Shown: positions 49,193 through 62,545, counted from the stretch's first letter. The stretch: DNA of 64,000 nucleotides from Isoetes taiwanensis (GCA_021234155.1 JAJEKV010000006.1:14708902-14772901), one strand, 5' to 3'. Translations and numbers: made by a program. Notes: generated by a model from the letters alone, not told the origin.

Positions 49193-52100
49193 TTACAATT
49201 CACAACTAGGTGGACATGATGGGATGCATAATAAAGGAGGCCCATCAATTTGTTGTATTACACCTCTATCAAGAATCCAGTCTCCAACAGCTTCTAAAAT
49301 TGACTGTTACCATCATCATAAATATTTTCATTTAAACTTAGTACACACCCAACCCAAACATAGACAATGAACGATTGAAGATAGGCGTACCTTATTATTG
49401 ATGGTTGTGGTGTTCCAACCACAAAAAGCTCACAATGTCCAAAGCATGATTTGATAAACATCCCAAAACCATCCTTCATAGATAGATAATTTATTTCTTG
49501 AAGCAAATTACTTCTAAAACCTAGAAGTTTATACAATATGTGTTAACGTCTCTATTTTTTGCATTGATTCCAAAAACATTTTTTCTAGAGTAACTATGAC
49601 GTATTAAATGAATTTCTTTGAAACTGTGTCACAACAAATGTTTGATTGAGATACTAGGATTTGTTGAAACTGTGTCACAACAAATGTTTGATTGAGATAA
49701 TAGGATTTTGCCCCTTTTTTTTTAATCCTTTTTTCTTTTGCATACTTGTTAATTCGTGCAGATGAAATGGTAATCTAGCTCATAGTCTATCTTTTACCTA
49801 CAAATACCTACTAATATACATAGGACATCTATTTGTCTACTAGGTATTACCTTCTAGTATGGCTCTTTGGGAGTTATTGCAAGAGGAGTAGTCCTGCATG
49901 AGTAACACATTGCCCATCTAGGGAAAGAAAGAAAAATCAGTATAGGTTTAAACCATATTCACATTATTATAATGGGTTATACTACCTGCCATGTGTCATA
50001 CGTTGCATGTACTATAAACAAAGGTGTTTGAATATACGGTATCATATATTGGGGGAATAGTTGCTGCACGTGTTCCATAAAGGAGAGACTGAGAAAAACA
50101 TATAGCTTCTAATATTAGAGTACATGCAAAATTGGCTATTACCTCATATCTCTTGTTTACATATGTGTACTTTCTCTCCAATCCAACTGTAATGTTCTAT
50201 AGCAATAAGGATAGAGTTAGGAAAAGCAAGAACTTCAGTTTACTTATTATCTTACATGTTCAACAACAACGGCATCAAATACTTCTCTGATATGATTCCT
50301 TCCATAGATATCCTTCCTACATTCAAATAGATAGAGCTATTAATGATGTAGTTTGTTTCAGGTACATGTTTGTTTGTTTAGCACTTACACATCAAGAAAG
50401 AAGCCTCCATCATTTAAGCACTTCACAAGACATGCCCTTGGAAGTAGTTCTCGAAAGTTATTACATAACAAGGTGGTCGCTGTCCCTCCAGCTGAGCATC
50501 CCATAAGTACTGCCTAGAAGTAACCAACGATATACCAATCAAAGCTATAATACAAAGGTAGTAGAGTTATAAAACATCCCACCTTCTCAGCATTTTCCAA
50601 TCCATAGGATAATAAATTTGACATAATCACTTTCCAGATTGTATATCCTCTATGATAAAGTAGTGTCTATAAATTGCAACCAAGATGTACATATAATTAG
50701 TCCTTTAATTTAGTATCTAAAATCTCATAGCCAAGATTTATTACCTGGTTTTGACCAGATATTGGTTCTTCCATATTGCCACTATATGAAGAACCGTCAC
50801 AATACTCAATAAAAACATGTTTCCAATTCCAAAAATCTGCATGATGATAGAATATATGAGGACATGTGTAGATTGCATTGCTATATTAAATAATAAATTT
50901 ATCTATTAATAGAATACGGTTTCACTTACCAAGGAGTTAATTATTCTCAATGATAGTAGTAGAACATGTCGAATGCCATAGTTACCATTGACATGATGCA
51001 ATCTAGCTTTTAGCTATGGTACAACTAATACAATATTCAATCAACAAATGCACATATTTCTATTTGTCACAATCCTCCTCATTTTGCCCCTAAATGTAGT
51101 TGCCGCTTCAACGATACCTCTCTACCATTACAAAGAGCAATAGATAAAATAATTCTTAAACCAATTGGTATTAAAAAATATATTGTAGAACTCACTCAGC
51201 TTTTAAAGTCAGTTTCGTTGAAAGGGTTGTATGAATTAGAATATACAAAGTGCAAATAATATGCAACAAGAATAGTTTCTTACATTTAGACATATATTTA
51301 TATATATAGAGGAATGCCATTGTCACTGCCTCCTATAGAACACAAATATATATTGTAACATTGTATGATAGATAATTGCTAGCTGAGCAATTGATTTGCA
51401 TGATTCTTGCTCTTTACACATCATCTGTATAGGGCGAATAAGCAATCTTAGTGTTGTTTGTGCACAGCTAAATTGATCTCTAATTCTCCCTCGTTCGAGG
51501 GGTAAATTTCCCTATTGATAGGTAGTTTATAGTTATGATTCTGTAAATATCAACATCAAAGATGTTTCTTTAAATATTACTCCATTAGTACATGGAAAAC
51601 TAATGGAAGAAAGAGTTCGATTTAGTAAAATAAAATAAAATAATGGTTTGCTGTAGCCATAGGCATAGCCATAACTGTCTTGATTGACGTGATCATGTTC
51701 TTGGCTTGAATAGTTACAGTGTTAAAAATGCCCCTAATGGTTGTTAGTGATCTCTTAATGTGAGAGCCCACAAGCCCATTCTTGCACATCTCCTTTTGAA
51801 CTCTTATATTTCTCTCTTTCTATCTATGCAGTTACATCATATAGACCTTGAGTGGTATCACATCGTCTAGTTTATGCTATTTTGTATTTAATCTATGCTC
51901 TATACTTTGGGCTTTACGCCTTTGTCTGATTGAGCTTTGTGCCTTTATTTTATCTTTTCTGCGTTATTGTTGGACCTATGTGCCTCTTTTTTATTTTGTT
52001 CAAGCTTGTTGCTCTAGTTTTGAACAATTTCATTCTTTCGTCTTTCATGGATATTAAAATTTTCTATTCTATTGTAGTTTCCTCTGCTCCCTCCCACACT

Positions 52101-54152
52101 TCACCTCACTTTTCTCTAGAGTAATTAGTTTGGTTGGTTCATTCCTCAAATTCTCGATTCGTTAACCAGGGGTTTCAATCTTCATGAGGCAAATGTCAAA
52201 TATTTTTATACCTTTGGTTCATTACGTTGCTATTTAGTCTTATTTTACCAATAACATTCCTTTTAAGGATATTTTTTATACTCGCAAAAAAAGTATTTGC
52301 TACATAGCATGAGTTGTGTAATAGTATTTCTAACCTATGTACCTAAGTGAAAGAAAGGAACCCTTTACATATAAGGAAATAGGTCCATAAAATGTAAATA
52401 AATATAATATTATTGCATATAATTTAAGTTTGGTTTGAGTGTTTGGCCTTTGGCTATTTCTAGCTGCATTTGAGCTTTGCCCATGCATATAATTTAAGTT
52501 TGGTTTGAGTGTTTGGCCTTTGGCTATTTCTAGCTGCATTTGAGCTTTGCCCATGCGCATCTTTGGGAGTTAACATTTCTATTTTGTTCTATTCTATTCA
52601 AGATAGTTCTACTAGATATGTAGGGGTTAGTTATAGTGTAGTCCCCTATGGGGGTTTTTCAACATATCTGAAATTGAGAATGCTTGATAATAATTTCCAT
52701 GACCTGGATGTGGTGCCAGAGTTACGAAGGAACAGGATCTGGGGGGAGTGACTGCTACTGTAATGCGATATTCTAAAACACCCAAACACCCACCTCTGGA
52801 GGAATCTTTACTAGTTATATACCAGGATTAGGCATTTCTATCTGATCGCTGGTAATCTTGTGAACTGGGGAGGCTGACTTTGATCCTGCGTAGGTAACAC
52901 CTCAGATACATGGTGGTTATCTAACGCAGCTGGAACGGGCTAGCTTGATATGAAGCACGAACGGGGTATGCATTCTGTATGATCTGGGGTATCTGTTCAT
53001 CTTGTTGTGCTCTCTTTCTGAGCTTGCTTCTTTATGCCCGGTCAACACAGGGTTTTCTATAGGAAAAAGGAGGAGGTAGAGGAGGTGAACTACCTACCTA
53101 CCTACCTACCTACCTACCTACCTACCTACATACGTACGTACGTACGTACGTACGTATGTATGTATGTATCTATCTATTTATCTATCTATCTTTGGTACAA
53201 TGAAATGAATATTAGTCACTATGGTGATAAATGAAGGAGTTTCATTTTGTATTCTAATCTCCATATAACCCTACTACTATATATAGCATATTAAATGATG
53301 GAAAAAGAGGAGGCTATTGAAGGAGGACTCCAAAGTGTGGGTGGAGGCCTTCACATGCTACTTTTTGGGCAAACGTGGAGTGACCACTTAACCAAGGGAG
53401 AGTTCCTTGCAAGTATAGGAGAGTCATTTTCATCTCATTTTGGAAATATTATGGAAGGAATGGGGAAAGGCATCTAAGAGGACCCACACCATGGAACACA
53501 AAGTAATAACGACAAAGCTACGAGGTTGGGTTCACATGGATAATTGCATCACGACAAAGTGATGATGTGTAGGATGCTATTGCCTCAAATTTATAATAAA
53601 CATTGGACGTTACGAGTGTCAATTCCATGTAAATTAAGGATGCACCTGGATTCTCCACTTCCGAATTGCTCAAAATATAGCCGAAGGTCCGTCTCAATGG
53701 CCAAAATTTGGACGATCCGAGCTTTGTTGTGCTTCGAATAGCGCAGGAATTAGTGCCATTTCCATAACACCATCCACCGCCCTGATCCGAGGCCCATAAT
53801 ATGAGAATAATGTAAAACGATCCCCTTTTTTTTGTGTAAGGACATAAAACCACATCAAGCATTCATGCATTGATCACCTGTAGAAAAACGATCCAGTTGG
53901 GTGAGTCTGATTTTCTCCAGTAATACGCACCCGGGCTCCCGTCTAAGCAAACTATAATATTTTTGCATGAATTCGTCGGTCACTAGACAAACAAACATAG
54001 ACGAAAAAAACTAGGAGGAAGAAAAAAAAATGTTTGTTACCAGCTTCCTGGCTCTCAACAAATGTTATGTTGACCCATGGATCCAAATCCGAGTGGGCTG
54101 AGTTCATAATCCAAAGCAACAGCACCACACAAGCCGCCGCTCTCTTTTCCAT
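49193..54152 (-). CDS. Pectin acetylesterase, copy 2
   Basis: Twelve exons as in copy 1: 54,041-54,152; 53,878-53,951; 53,646-53,781; 50,745-50,836; 50,583-50,666; 50,389-50,513; 50,256-50,316; 50,161-50,186; 49,986-50,088; 49,851-49,917; 49,391-49,520; 49,193-49,303. All splice sites are kept. Exon 4 has two amino-acid changes (WNWNHV to WNWKHV, SSFSG to SSYSG). Exon 11 is two bases longer in an A run (CACAAAAAGC against CACAAAGC), shifting the frame just after the catalytic FGHCEL motif and replacing the last 50 or so residues. A homopolymer difference is a common consensus error, so the gene may be intact. If the shift is real, the triad survives but the C-terminal tail, including the EAVGDW block and its cysteines, is lost. 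Confidence 0.85.
49356..52268. repeat. Third copy of the PAE inverted-arm sequence
   Basis: Corresponds to 13,241-16,143, direct relative to it and inverted relative to 2,765-5,744. Confidence 0.85.
52416..52558. repeat. 71-bp tandem duplication, copy 2
   Basis: Same as at 16,290-16,431. Confidence 0.85.
53090..53191. repeat. Compound tetranucleotide microsatellite, copy 2
   Basis: Same four blocks and nearly the same repeat numbers as at 16,966-17,067. Such tracts change length quickly, so this points to a very recent duplication. Confidence 0.95.
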
Positions 54153-54459
54153 TTAGCTAGTTTCGGTTCTCACCTGGAGGGGCTTCCGTTTATTATTTCA
54201 AAGGTTAATGCAACCCTATGGCTATTCCTTCTTTAAAAATACTATCTATCTATTTCACTTTCTCTTTGTCGGCCAACACGTCTTTTGGTGGCTAGAATAT
54301 GCCAATTGGACTTACCCTAAAGTGAATGGAGGAAGGTGTATGAAAGCCGACTATGGTTTTTGTTGCATTGGCTCTCTTATCACGTACTTGATAAGCCATT
54401 AAATTGACAAGAATGATGGGGAAAGAGCACATTATTAGAGCCCAATGACTCTCCATATT

Positions 54460-54776
54460 AATACATTATAATATACTAGTAACGGGTGCACGGCATTGCC
54501 GGGCATAAATACATTCTATAACACCTTGCACAGTTTGAAAGATGGTCAAGAGATAGATAGTAGATAGTAGTTTTAACGTCACGCCACTAGGCAGCATCCA
54601 ACTGGACATGTGACCACACACCACACTACATTGCTTGGTTGGGCCCTGCCCCCAACCACCTTACATTGCGTCTGTTGGGATTTGACCCCCAACAGTACCG
54701 AGTGCGATTCTGGGCGGTCTCGAACTCGAGACCACATTGCTAAGGAACTAGTGTGTTACCACTAGACCAAACGCCC
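54460..54776 (-). repeat. tRNA-derived SINE-like repeat, copy 2
   Basis: Minus strand from 54,776: GGGCGTTTGGTCTAGTGGTA at the 5' end, and a 3' end ACCGCCC at 54,712 that can pair with the first seven bases (one mismatch). This gives a tRNA-Pro-like fold of about 65 nt. No proline anticodon loop is evident, so it is not a working tRNA gene. Confidence 0.4.
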
Positions 54777-55217
54777 AGAGAGAAGTCCAAGAAAGCAGAT
54801 AATGTCAAATCGGTTTGGCAATAGTGGTATTAATATATTTAGAAAGCTGTATAAATATGAATTTGAATTAGCAAACATGGTGTTAAGTTGGAATAGATAT
54901 AGAGTGCAATCAACGTTAGTCTCAAGTTGTATAATAGAATTATTTGTACACTCTGCATGATGTCTTCTTTGTTATTTTCTATGTCATGGTTGTTTGCAGC
55001 TATGTTTTGAATATGTAGTTTTCAGGGGATGACGTTACAATGGTAGAAATTAACATCACTGTACTGACAATTTGGGCAATTAAGACTTGAAGCTTGAATG
55101 TAATAATGGACCCTAATATCCATTGTATGAATGCAAATACACATGTTATTGGATTAGCTATCTATAAGTAAATAGCTCCTCTGTCTTGGTACAATGTACA
55201 TGCACTAAATAGTTGGT

Positions 55218-55706
55218 TCAACCTTTATAAGCAACGTGGTTTATAGTTGACTTTGAAATATGATGATCTCGATTGGGAATTGTTCGTTTTATATCCACAA
55301 ATAGGAATTGCACACCACTGTGTTGAATTGATAAGGTTTCCACCGAATTAAGATGAAATGTTTGATGGGGGGTTTTTTTTTTGGGGATGAATATGGTGGG
55401 ATAGACTATAGTCCTATGCAACTGATGTATAAAAGGAGCAGGATCACCAAAAAAAAAAGGGGGGATAGGGAAATGTCTATCTTCTAAAGCATTCAAGTCT
55501 TGCATATTCAAGAACATATTTGAACAAATAACATCTTTTGCGCCATTGTGAAATAGATAATATGAACAAATATCGACTTCCCAAAATATAGGGAGGTCGT
55601 TAAAAAAAGAAATGTTTGGTGGCATCAAATTCACTGCTCTTTTAGCCTCTAGTTTTGATGTTTCCTTTGTTATTTGGAGTAGCATAAAATATTTGATAGT
55701 TTCCAC
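55218..55706 (-). other. Unrecognised open frame, 162 codons
   Basis: Longest non-transposon frame in this part; starts METIKYFMLLQ. In copy 1 (19,173-19,595) the C-terminus differs because of homopolymer length, and no motif is seen. Weak candidate. Confidence 0.2.
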
Positions 55707-56024
55707 TCGGAGAATGTATCCAACTTCAAGATGATGGAGGCCTCCACCTCTGTTTTTGCATCAAAATCTGTCATTGATCATGTGGCCACCTCTAATCTCT
55801 TCGTAGAGACCCATAGCAGGAGTGCGCACACCCCTGAAATGAGCTGACATGTGTACTTCCAGATCACCAAACAAATTAGAGCCCTACAAGTATTATATGC
55901 CCGCTTCTTGAAATGTGGCATCCTTGCTACGGAGTAGTTGTTAAATTCCATTCATATATTAGATATACCTGAGGGCACCAATCCACATGGCCATATGTCT
56001 AACATATAATTATAATAGGGTAGA

Positions 56025-56226
56025 TTCTAGAATGTTCTATAATTAGACACTAAAATGCAGATATTTCAATGGTGCGTCCAACGGAAGCTACTAGATTCCA
56101 GCCTCTTGGTTCCAGCCTCAAGGTTCCAAGAGGCTGGAGCATTTCTAGAAGATGTTCTGGAAAATATGCTGTCTTTCTGGAAGCCTTCTCGAATGGTCTA
56201 GATAGGTCTTTGTCTTCGCATAAAAG
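56025..56226 (+). promoter_or_regulatory. Heat-shock-element cluster before a TATA box, copy 2
   Basis: Identical arrangement to 19,914-20,115: TTCTAGAATGTTC at 56,025-56,037, further TTCnnGAA pairs, the 13-bp hairpin and ATAAAAG at 56,220-56,226. Confidence 0.5.
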
Positions 56227-56954
56227 GGAGAAGATGATCCGTCAGTCCACCCTATAGCGGCTGTGCAGCGGTCGGAGTTTGTGGAGAGCGATGATACAAG
56301 CTCCGTTGGGTTAAATCAAGGCTTGCTTTTCAAGCTTGCGAGAGCTATGTTGGATTTTAAGGCTTGTGTTTCAAGCTCGGGCAGACTCTGAACAGAGTTG
56401 AAGCTGCAGAAGGAACAGAAAACTAGAGAGGGTTCTGATTGCAGATCCTTACTTTGTAGGATTTGAGTTCGTAAGGCAGAGCTGCTGTCATCGTATGTAG
56501 GTATTGAGAATATCTGGACTGTGTCTGTTCTGTTTTTTCCTTTTTTTTTCTTAAGCTTATGTGTTATTGACGCTCAGAGGTTCGCGCTTCCGGTTTCAGA
56601 GATAACATTAAATCTCTGTGGGGGAATACCATGACCTGAGTGTTCCGCCATAGAAAGAGCATGGAAGACTCGTCATCACAGCGATTTTTTGAATGCCTGT
56701 CTTTCATTTTCGACCCTAAATCACCCTGCTGACGCCGCCTTCATTTCTGAACCTAAATCGGCCTACTAAGGTTTCCGGTTTTATAGAAATCTCGACGCTC
56801 CAATACCTTGAAGCCGGAGCAAATAGAATCAAGGGCAGAATTTTCGTATGCATATGTTTTTTGAAAAGGACAAAAGAGTCCATGTGTTTTTTTTCCTTTA
56901 AAGGATACGGTAAAACCAGAGCTGTGGTTATTCTGTTCTGCGGGTAGAGGAATG

Positions 56955-57254
56955 TCATGGAGTTATGAAGTAGTTGAAGAAATAGCTAGAGATACCCAGA
57001 TCTGTTTGTGCAAGTGTGAAGCTCAATCTCATAGGCTCTCGTTTATATGGAGCACAATTGTAAATGTTGTTCTCTGCGAATAACAACCTTTTGGAGGATG
57101 AATAGCATCTGCAGAGCTTTGCTTGTGTCAAATCCATCTGGTCCAACAAAGTTTTGGCCCCGCTCGAGGATCCACTGATTGATTTTGTGGGCTTTATTGG
57201 AGAAGATTTCTCTGAGCTCATCCATTTAGATGACCCGTGTTGCTCTCGCTCCAA
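56955..57254 (-). other. Unrecognised coding-like segment, copy 2
   Basis: The frame at 57,043-57,225 reads MDELREIFSNKAHK and later GPDGFDTSKALQML. It is open here and disturbed in copy 1 (20,841-21,115). No family recognised. Confidence 0.3.
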
Positions 57255-58714
57255 CCATGTCCGTTCTTTCTGTTTTTGTATGCATGTTCATGCAACATTA
57301 AGCGAAGAATACGTTTGATCTGCTAAGGAGCTGCAATTTTTTCAATAGGTTTGTACTAGCATACCTTCCTTTTTAATTAGGTTTAGATAGATTTCTTGCT
57401 ATTTCTTAAAGATTCCTTTTTGTTGGAGGGTAACTCCTAGAAAACTTTAGGATTTATGTACATTCATGAAGAAATGGCAATGGCCACAGCCTAGGGTTTG
57501 AGTCAAATGAGCCCTCAAAAGATACGCCTATACAGCCTTATTCCGCAGGTCTACTATGTCACGAAAATGGTACATGTATTGTATGGTAAAGAATTAGCTA
57601 AGGTTTTAAAAGCACGGAAACTATTGTTCACCGAACCTTTGACCACTAATCAACCTAGTTATATATTCCCGTTATCCATATCCATATTAAATAAACATAC
57701 AAGACATTAAAAATCACAAAGTTATGCACAAGGGGTTTTCCCAAATATTCACCAATAAGTAAAACTCTTTACGCTCATTGAAAGCATGTAAGTTTGCAAA
57801 CGTCATCATTTCTTAGCTATGTAGCTTACACACTATGAAAATGTATAGGGGATTTCTTAGCTATGTTGCATACACGTTATGAAAATGTATAAGAGAAGGG
57901 CAGCAAGGGCTTGCCTTCTACAAAACTGGCAGTATTATGCATATCATATCAGTATGTTTTTGTTTTTTGGGTGTCAAGCATGAGCGCTGACGATTTAAAT
58001 GCATGATGAACCACGCAATTTAAACGCATGACGAACCACTATAGGAAGACCCATTTGGCAAGAGGTGTTTTGATGGCCATGCATAGTTCTAACTTTATAG
58101 ACAATATGGAAATTCAAATTTTAGCGTCCTTTGTTTTTCTATTGATTATGCATTATGGAGTAAATCGCATTAGCTTGGGGGTTTTGAAAAATAAACCCTC
58201 TAGTGGCACAACTAGGGATTGCAATCACAGTGCCTTTCTGGATATTAAAATATGTGCAATGCTTGCTAAGTTGGAAAGACATTAATTTGCAAAAGTTTAG
58301 TCCTTTTTTGCATAGGATAATGATAAAATTCCATGGCAATACCAAACAGAATTCATGCTTCTAGTGGTTTGCAAAGTCCAAATAGCTCAAGTGCAAATAG
58401 TGAGTCCATCAAACGAATATTTTAGTAGTATCTCCACAAACTTGCCCCTAAGGCTAGCATGATTTATATACTCTTCCTCTTCTTTCCACCAAGATTTTCA
58501 ACTCTTTGATGGTACAACTTCTATGCCTTAATTAATCCATTTATTCCAATCATCCCAATCATCCACAATCTTTTGCCCCTCAATCCACATCCATTGAACA
58601 AAGATGGAGCAAAGAAGCAAGATAGCAACCAAGAACCCGTTGAAAAGGTAACCAAAATGTAACCACCACCACCTTTTGCAGATTGGCAATAGGCAATATA
58701 TAAATAATCAATAG
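57255..58714. other. Intergenic, copy 2 of 21,160-22,597
   Basis: Nearly identical to copy 1, with the same short tandem repeats and no recognised gene. Confidence 0.5.
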
Positions 58715-59506
58715 CGTAATGCACACCTAGGCAGAATTACTGCATTTTTCTGCTGATTTTACCCCCCGCAATTCTCTCTCCGCCTGTGTATAGCGGCGCC
58801 GCCAGTATTTTGTGGCTATGGCGGACTATGGCGGATCAGCTCTTCTGGCGACCCTTCCTTCAAATCTCTTCTTCTGAAGCCAGCATAGCTAAGAAGAGCA
58901 AACCAAAGTGATGCACTCTTGCCGGATGTTTGACGTAGAGCAGTCTGAATAGCAGAGAGCCTAAGAGCAACCGGAGAGCTTCATTTAGGAAAGACAGAGG
59001 TTTCTTTGTGAATCTATTTCTTAACTTTCGTTTCTTTTCTTTGCGAATCTATTTCTTAACTTTCGTTTCTTTTCTGTGTCATTTCGTGCCTTCGATTCCA
59101 TGTTCTTGCATTTTTTCCCTGTTCTATGCATGCATTAGAAGCTCCGATGGCGATGATAAGAGCATTTTGGCGATATAGAAGCGTAGATCTAGGGTAGCAA
59201 TGGCATTTCTGAAGCGTTTTGGCGTGCAAATCAAAGCTCTAACAGCCAGACACCCAGTTTTTTTTTTACATAGCCATTCAAGGGAAAAGTTTCTGTCATA
59301 GCCAATCCAGCCCTCCATTCAAGGGAAAAGTTTCTGCCATAGCCAATCCGGCCTCCATTCAAGGGAAAAGTTTCTGCCATAGCCAATCCGGTCCTCTATT
59401 CAAGGGAAAAGTTTCTGCCATAGTCGTTCCAGTCCTCAGTTCTCTCCTCTGTTCATAATTCTGCCTAGGTGTGCCTGTTTGTAATTCTGCCTAGGTGTGC
59501 ATTACG
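58715..59506. mobile_element. Non-autonomous TIR element, copy 2 (ends perfect)
   Basis: Left end 58,715-58,740 and right end 59,481-59,506 are perfect 26-bp inverted repeats (outermost CGTAATGCACACCTAGG). A partial extra copy of the end (AATTCTGCCTAGGTGTGC) sits just inside at about 59,457-59,474. No transposase. Interior as in copy 1 (35-bp doublet, 40-bp tandem repeat at 59,270-59,425). About 790 bp. No convincing target duplication, so the superfamily is open. Confidence 0.6.
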
Positions 59507-59528
59507 TAAGGGAAAGTTCTATGCCTCG

Positions 59529-59640
59529 GAATATTCCCTCGGGAATATTCTCTCGGCGGGCCGCCAGACTCGGCGGCGCTGCGGCTTCGCCGCTTGGGCG
59601 CCGCCTCATCTTGCGGCTCCGCCTCGAGAAATTCCCTCGT
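59529..59640. other. Palindrome and G+C-rich hairpin block
   Basis: GAATATTCC, CTCG, GGAATATTC form a perfect 9-bp-arm palindrome at 59,529-59,550. A strongly G+C-rich stretch with nested inverted repeats follows (59,551-59,632). Copy 1 (23,405-23,500) differs strongly here. Confidence 0.6.
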
Positions 59641-59759
59641 GGAATTACCTCAACTAGAACTTTCCCATATATAACAATTTCATGCACTTCGTTGTCACTC
59701 GTGTATGCACTTCTTCTTTCTAGAAATGCCTAAAACCACCAAATAGCGGCGGGGCCGCT

Positions 59760-61951
59760 GCGACAATTTCGTAAGAAATTATTCAGGAACTTTGCATATC
59801 GGTCCCAAACATTTTTAACTCAGCTTTGGCGGAATTGGACAGATGTTGTTCTATAGTTTTTTTCTGAGGGTTCTAGGGGTTGCAGACAAAGCTAACCACC
59901 TATGCAGGACTCCGGATAAGGTCCACTGAACATCTGTTTATATCTGACAGTGCCTTATTTGGTCCAAGCATCTAGGTTATTGAAAGATGGAGCAACCTAT
60001 TGTTTCATTTTCGCCTTGAACCTGTTTAATTTTATCTATGCATTGCTGCTTTGAGCTGTACATTTTTAATTTGCAAGCTCGAAACTCAACATACACGTCG
60101 TGTGAATTTGCAGCGTGTATCAAGCAGACCAGTTAGAAAAGAGGTACATTCTACTGCACCAAGAAGCGCCACATATTCATCATGATGCTATGGTAAGGAT
60201 GTCGATATTAACAGTCACAGGTTATGCAGAGACGTTTTATGGTCACGTAGCACATTTTGGTTCAGAAGTTAGCAGACTGGATTTAGTAATGCCCTTGTTT
60301 TCTTTGAAAGAAAATAAACACTTAAGGTTTGCTCTATTATGGTTGTCAAACTGGCTTGCCCATAGATTATCTTTCATTTCCTTCAATATATGCCTTATCG
60401 TGATACCTTATTTATGATGAAATCCTTCTGTTCTTTAGTAGGACTGCCCACATACAGCGAGTTGACAAATATACAAACCTTATGGGGTCCATAGAAGCAT
60501 GGCTGAATGGCAATAGAGCCAAACATCTTTACAATGTAAATTTGGTCAGCACCACAAGTGCATAATCAGGTTATACAAATAGAATGTAGATGCAGCCATC
60601 AGATTCTACTAAATCATTTGAATGGGGAATCTCCAAGGGTCTAGCACAAATGCAAATTGGCATCCAGAACTTTCATCTTTGTTTCACAATGATATGCCAT
60701 GGGTTGATCTATAGCCTGGGATGCACATCAAAAAAAATCTCCAGAGTCAGATGGATACTCCCGTGGTGGAGGCTTTTGCGTTTGTGCATCAATATTTGCC
60801 AATGGGATCCCTTCTTGTGATACCTTATTTATAGTAAAATCCTTCTGATCTTTAGTAGGACTGCACACATACAGTGAGTTGACAAACATACAAACCTTAT
60901 GGGGTCCATAGCACCATAGCAGCATGGCTGAATGGCAATAGAGCCAAACATCTTATAATGTAAATTTGGTCAGCATTAAAAGTGTATAATCAGGTTATGA
61001 CTATATCTGCACTTAAACTAAAACGACAGCTTCTACTGACCTGTAATACACTAGAAAATGCCACTTACTTTGGAACATGCTGCATAAGTGAGCCTGCTAC
61101 CAAATAAATAATGCAGTGCTTAAAGTAGCTATCTTTGTTGCATTTTTCTGGCTGTAAAGAATAGCCAGATGTGCTTCCTAGAAATATATTCAATGTCAGC
61201 AGCTCATCCTAACTAGTAACAGACTGTTGCAATAGTGCATACAAAATTGACTTCAAAAGTGGAAGCTCATTTCATACATAATCAAAGATTTTGCATGTTG
61301 TAAAAATGAGAATTAGCCCTTATCACTCTTCACAGGACCTTAAGCTCAAAAGATGGATATCTAAAACAACAAACGTTGAAACTTAGATTTTCTACCTTTT
61401 AAGCTGTGCACAGAACTCTCAGATATATTCTCAGATAGGTTATGTAATTTTCTTTAAACAATAGGGAGAAAAAGCGACGGACCTTTTGAGCAGAAGTGCA
61501 ACATCCCCTTCTGTGCTGCAGGATTGGCCATGCACAGACCCAGGGAGCCATTGCTTTCTGCGACCCACATAAATCCCCCTCTATCTGCACACCATGAAGC
61601 AAGCTCTGGAACTGAATGTCCACTGACCAAGCCATGAAAATAAACAAAACCCTGTCATTAGCACACATTTTCAGAACTGGTGGAGCAACACCCATATTCA
61701 AAACTTATGCATCAGGTCCAGATCTTAATGTTCTGTGGCTGGAAAATAGAATTAATGTTGCAAGAAAGACAGAACTACGAAGAAAATGACCTTCCTTCTG
61801 CTCTAAGCTATACAATGCAACACAAATAGAGATCACTAAATTCAAATCCTTCAAAAACTCCAAATCGATCCTATCAACGGGTAGCTTACATCGCTTCAAT
61901 GTATTCGGACGGATAGCCAAATCCTATAGCGTGTCCAGATCGACACGCCAT
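59760..61951 (-). CDS. Unrecognised spliced gene, copy 2 (tentative)
   Basis: Same exon-like blocks as 23,640-25,825. Exon 1 starts with ATG at 61,951 (MACRSGHAIGFGYPS) and ends at the GTAAGC donor at 61,890; the GLVSGHSVPELASW and EAHLAILYSQKN blocks follow downstream. The coding-like sequence is practically identical in the two copies. Confidence 0.3.
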
Positions 61952-62537
61952 GCCAGATCACGACACACTTTTGTTGACCATAAAATTTTTAGCCTAATTC
62001 CCTAAGAAACATTCAATAAAGCAATACCGCACACCATACACGTTTCATTATTTGGAGACGGTATTAAAGAACTGGTCAATCTAAATTAGAGTTAAAGAAC
62101 TCGTCACTCTAAATTACACATGTTTAGATTAGTTAGTTGATTGATGTCTCAATATGAGCACGAATATGAGATTGATAGTTATAAAAAATTGATTAGCATG
62201 TTTTAGGCCTTCCCACGTCGTAAACATTTATAAGAAACTTTGTGAACAATGTGAACAAGGCAATAACAATGTTATAACAATGTGATAAATAAGAAAGAAA
62301 CTTTATGACAATGTGAACAATTGCAATACCCACAATGTTGGGCAAAGTGTTGGAACACGAAAGTAAAGTCCTTGAAAAACCGTGCACAACATTAGTTGAT
62401 GACTTGATATTGGCAAAGGAGATTACCAAATGACTAGGTCCATTTTTGGGCACTTCCATGTGGAAAACATTTATAAGCAACGTTGTGAGCAAATGCAATA
62501 CGCATGCTGTGCTATGGCCTGAGAAAGACACCTTCAT

Positions 62538-62545
62538 TATTTAAG
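62538..62545 (+). promoter_or_regulatory. GulLO TATA box, copy 2
   Basis: TATTTAAG, same spacing to the ATG as in copy 1. Confidence 0.5.

Noticed and set aside
54712-54776. Functional tRNA-Pro gene
   Set aside because: The anticodon arm does not form with a proline anticodon.
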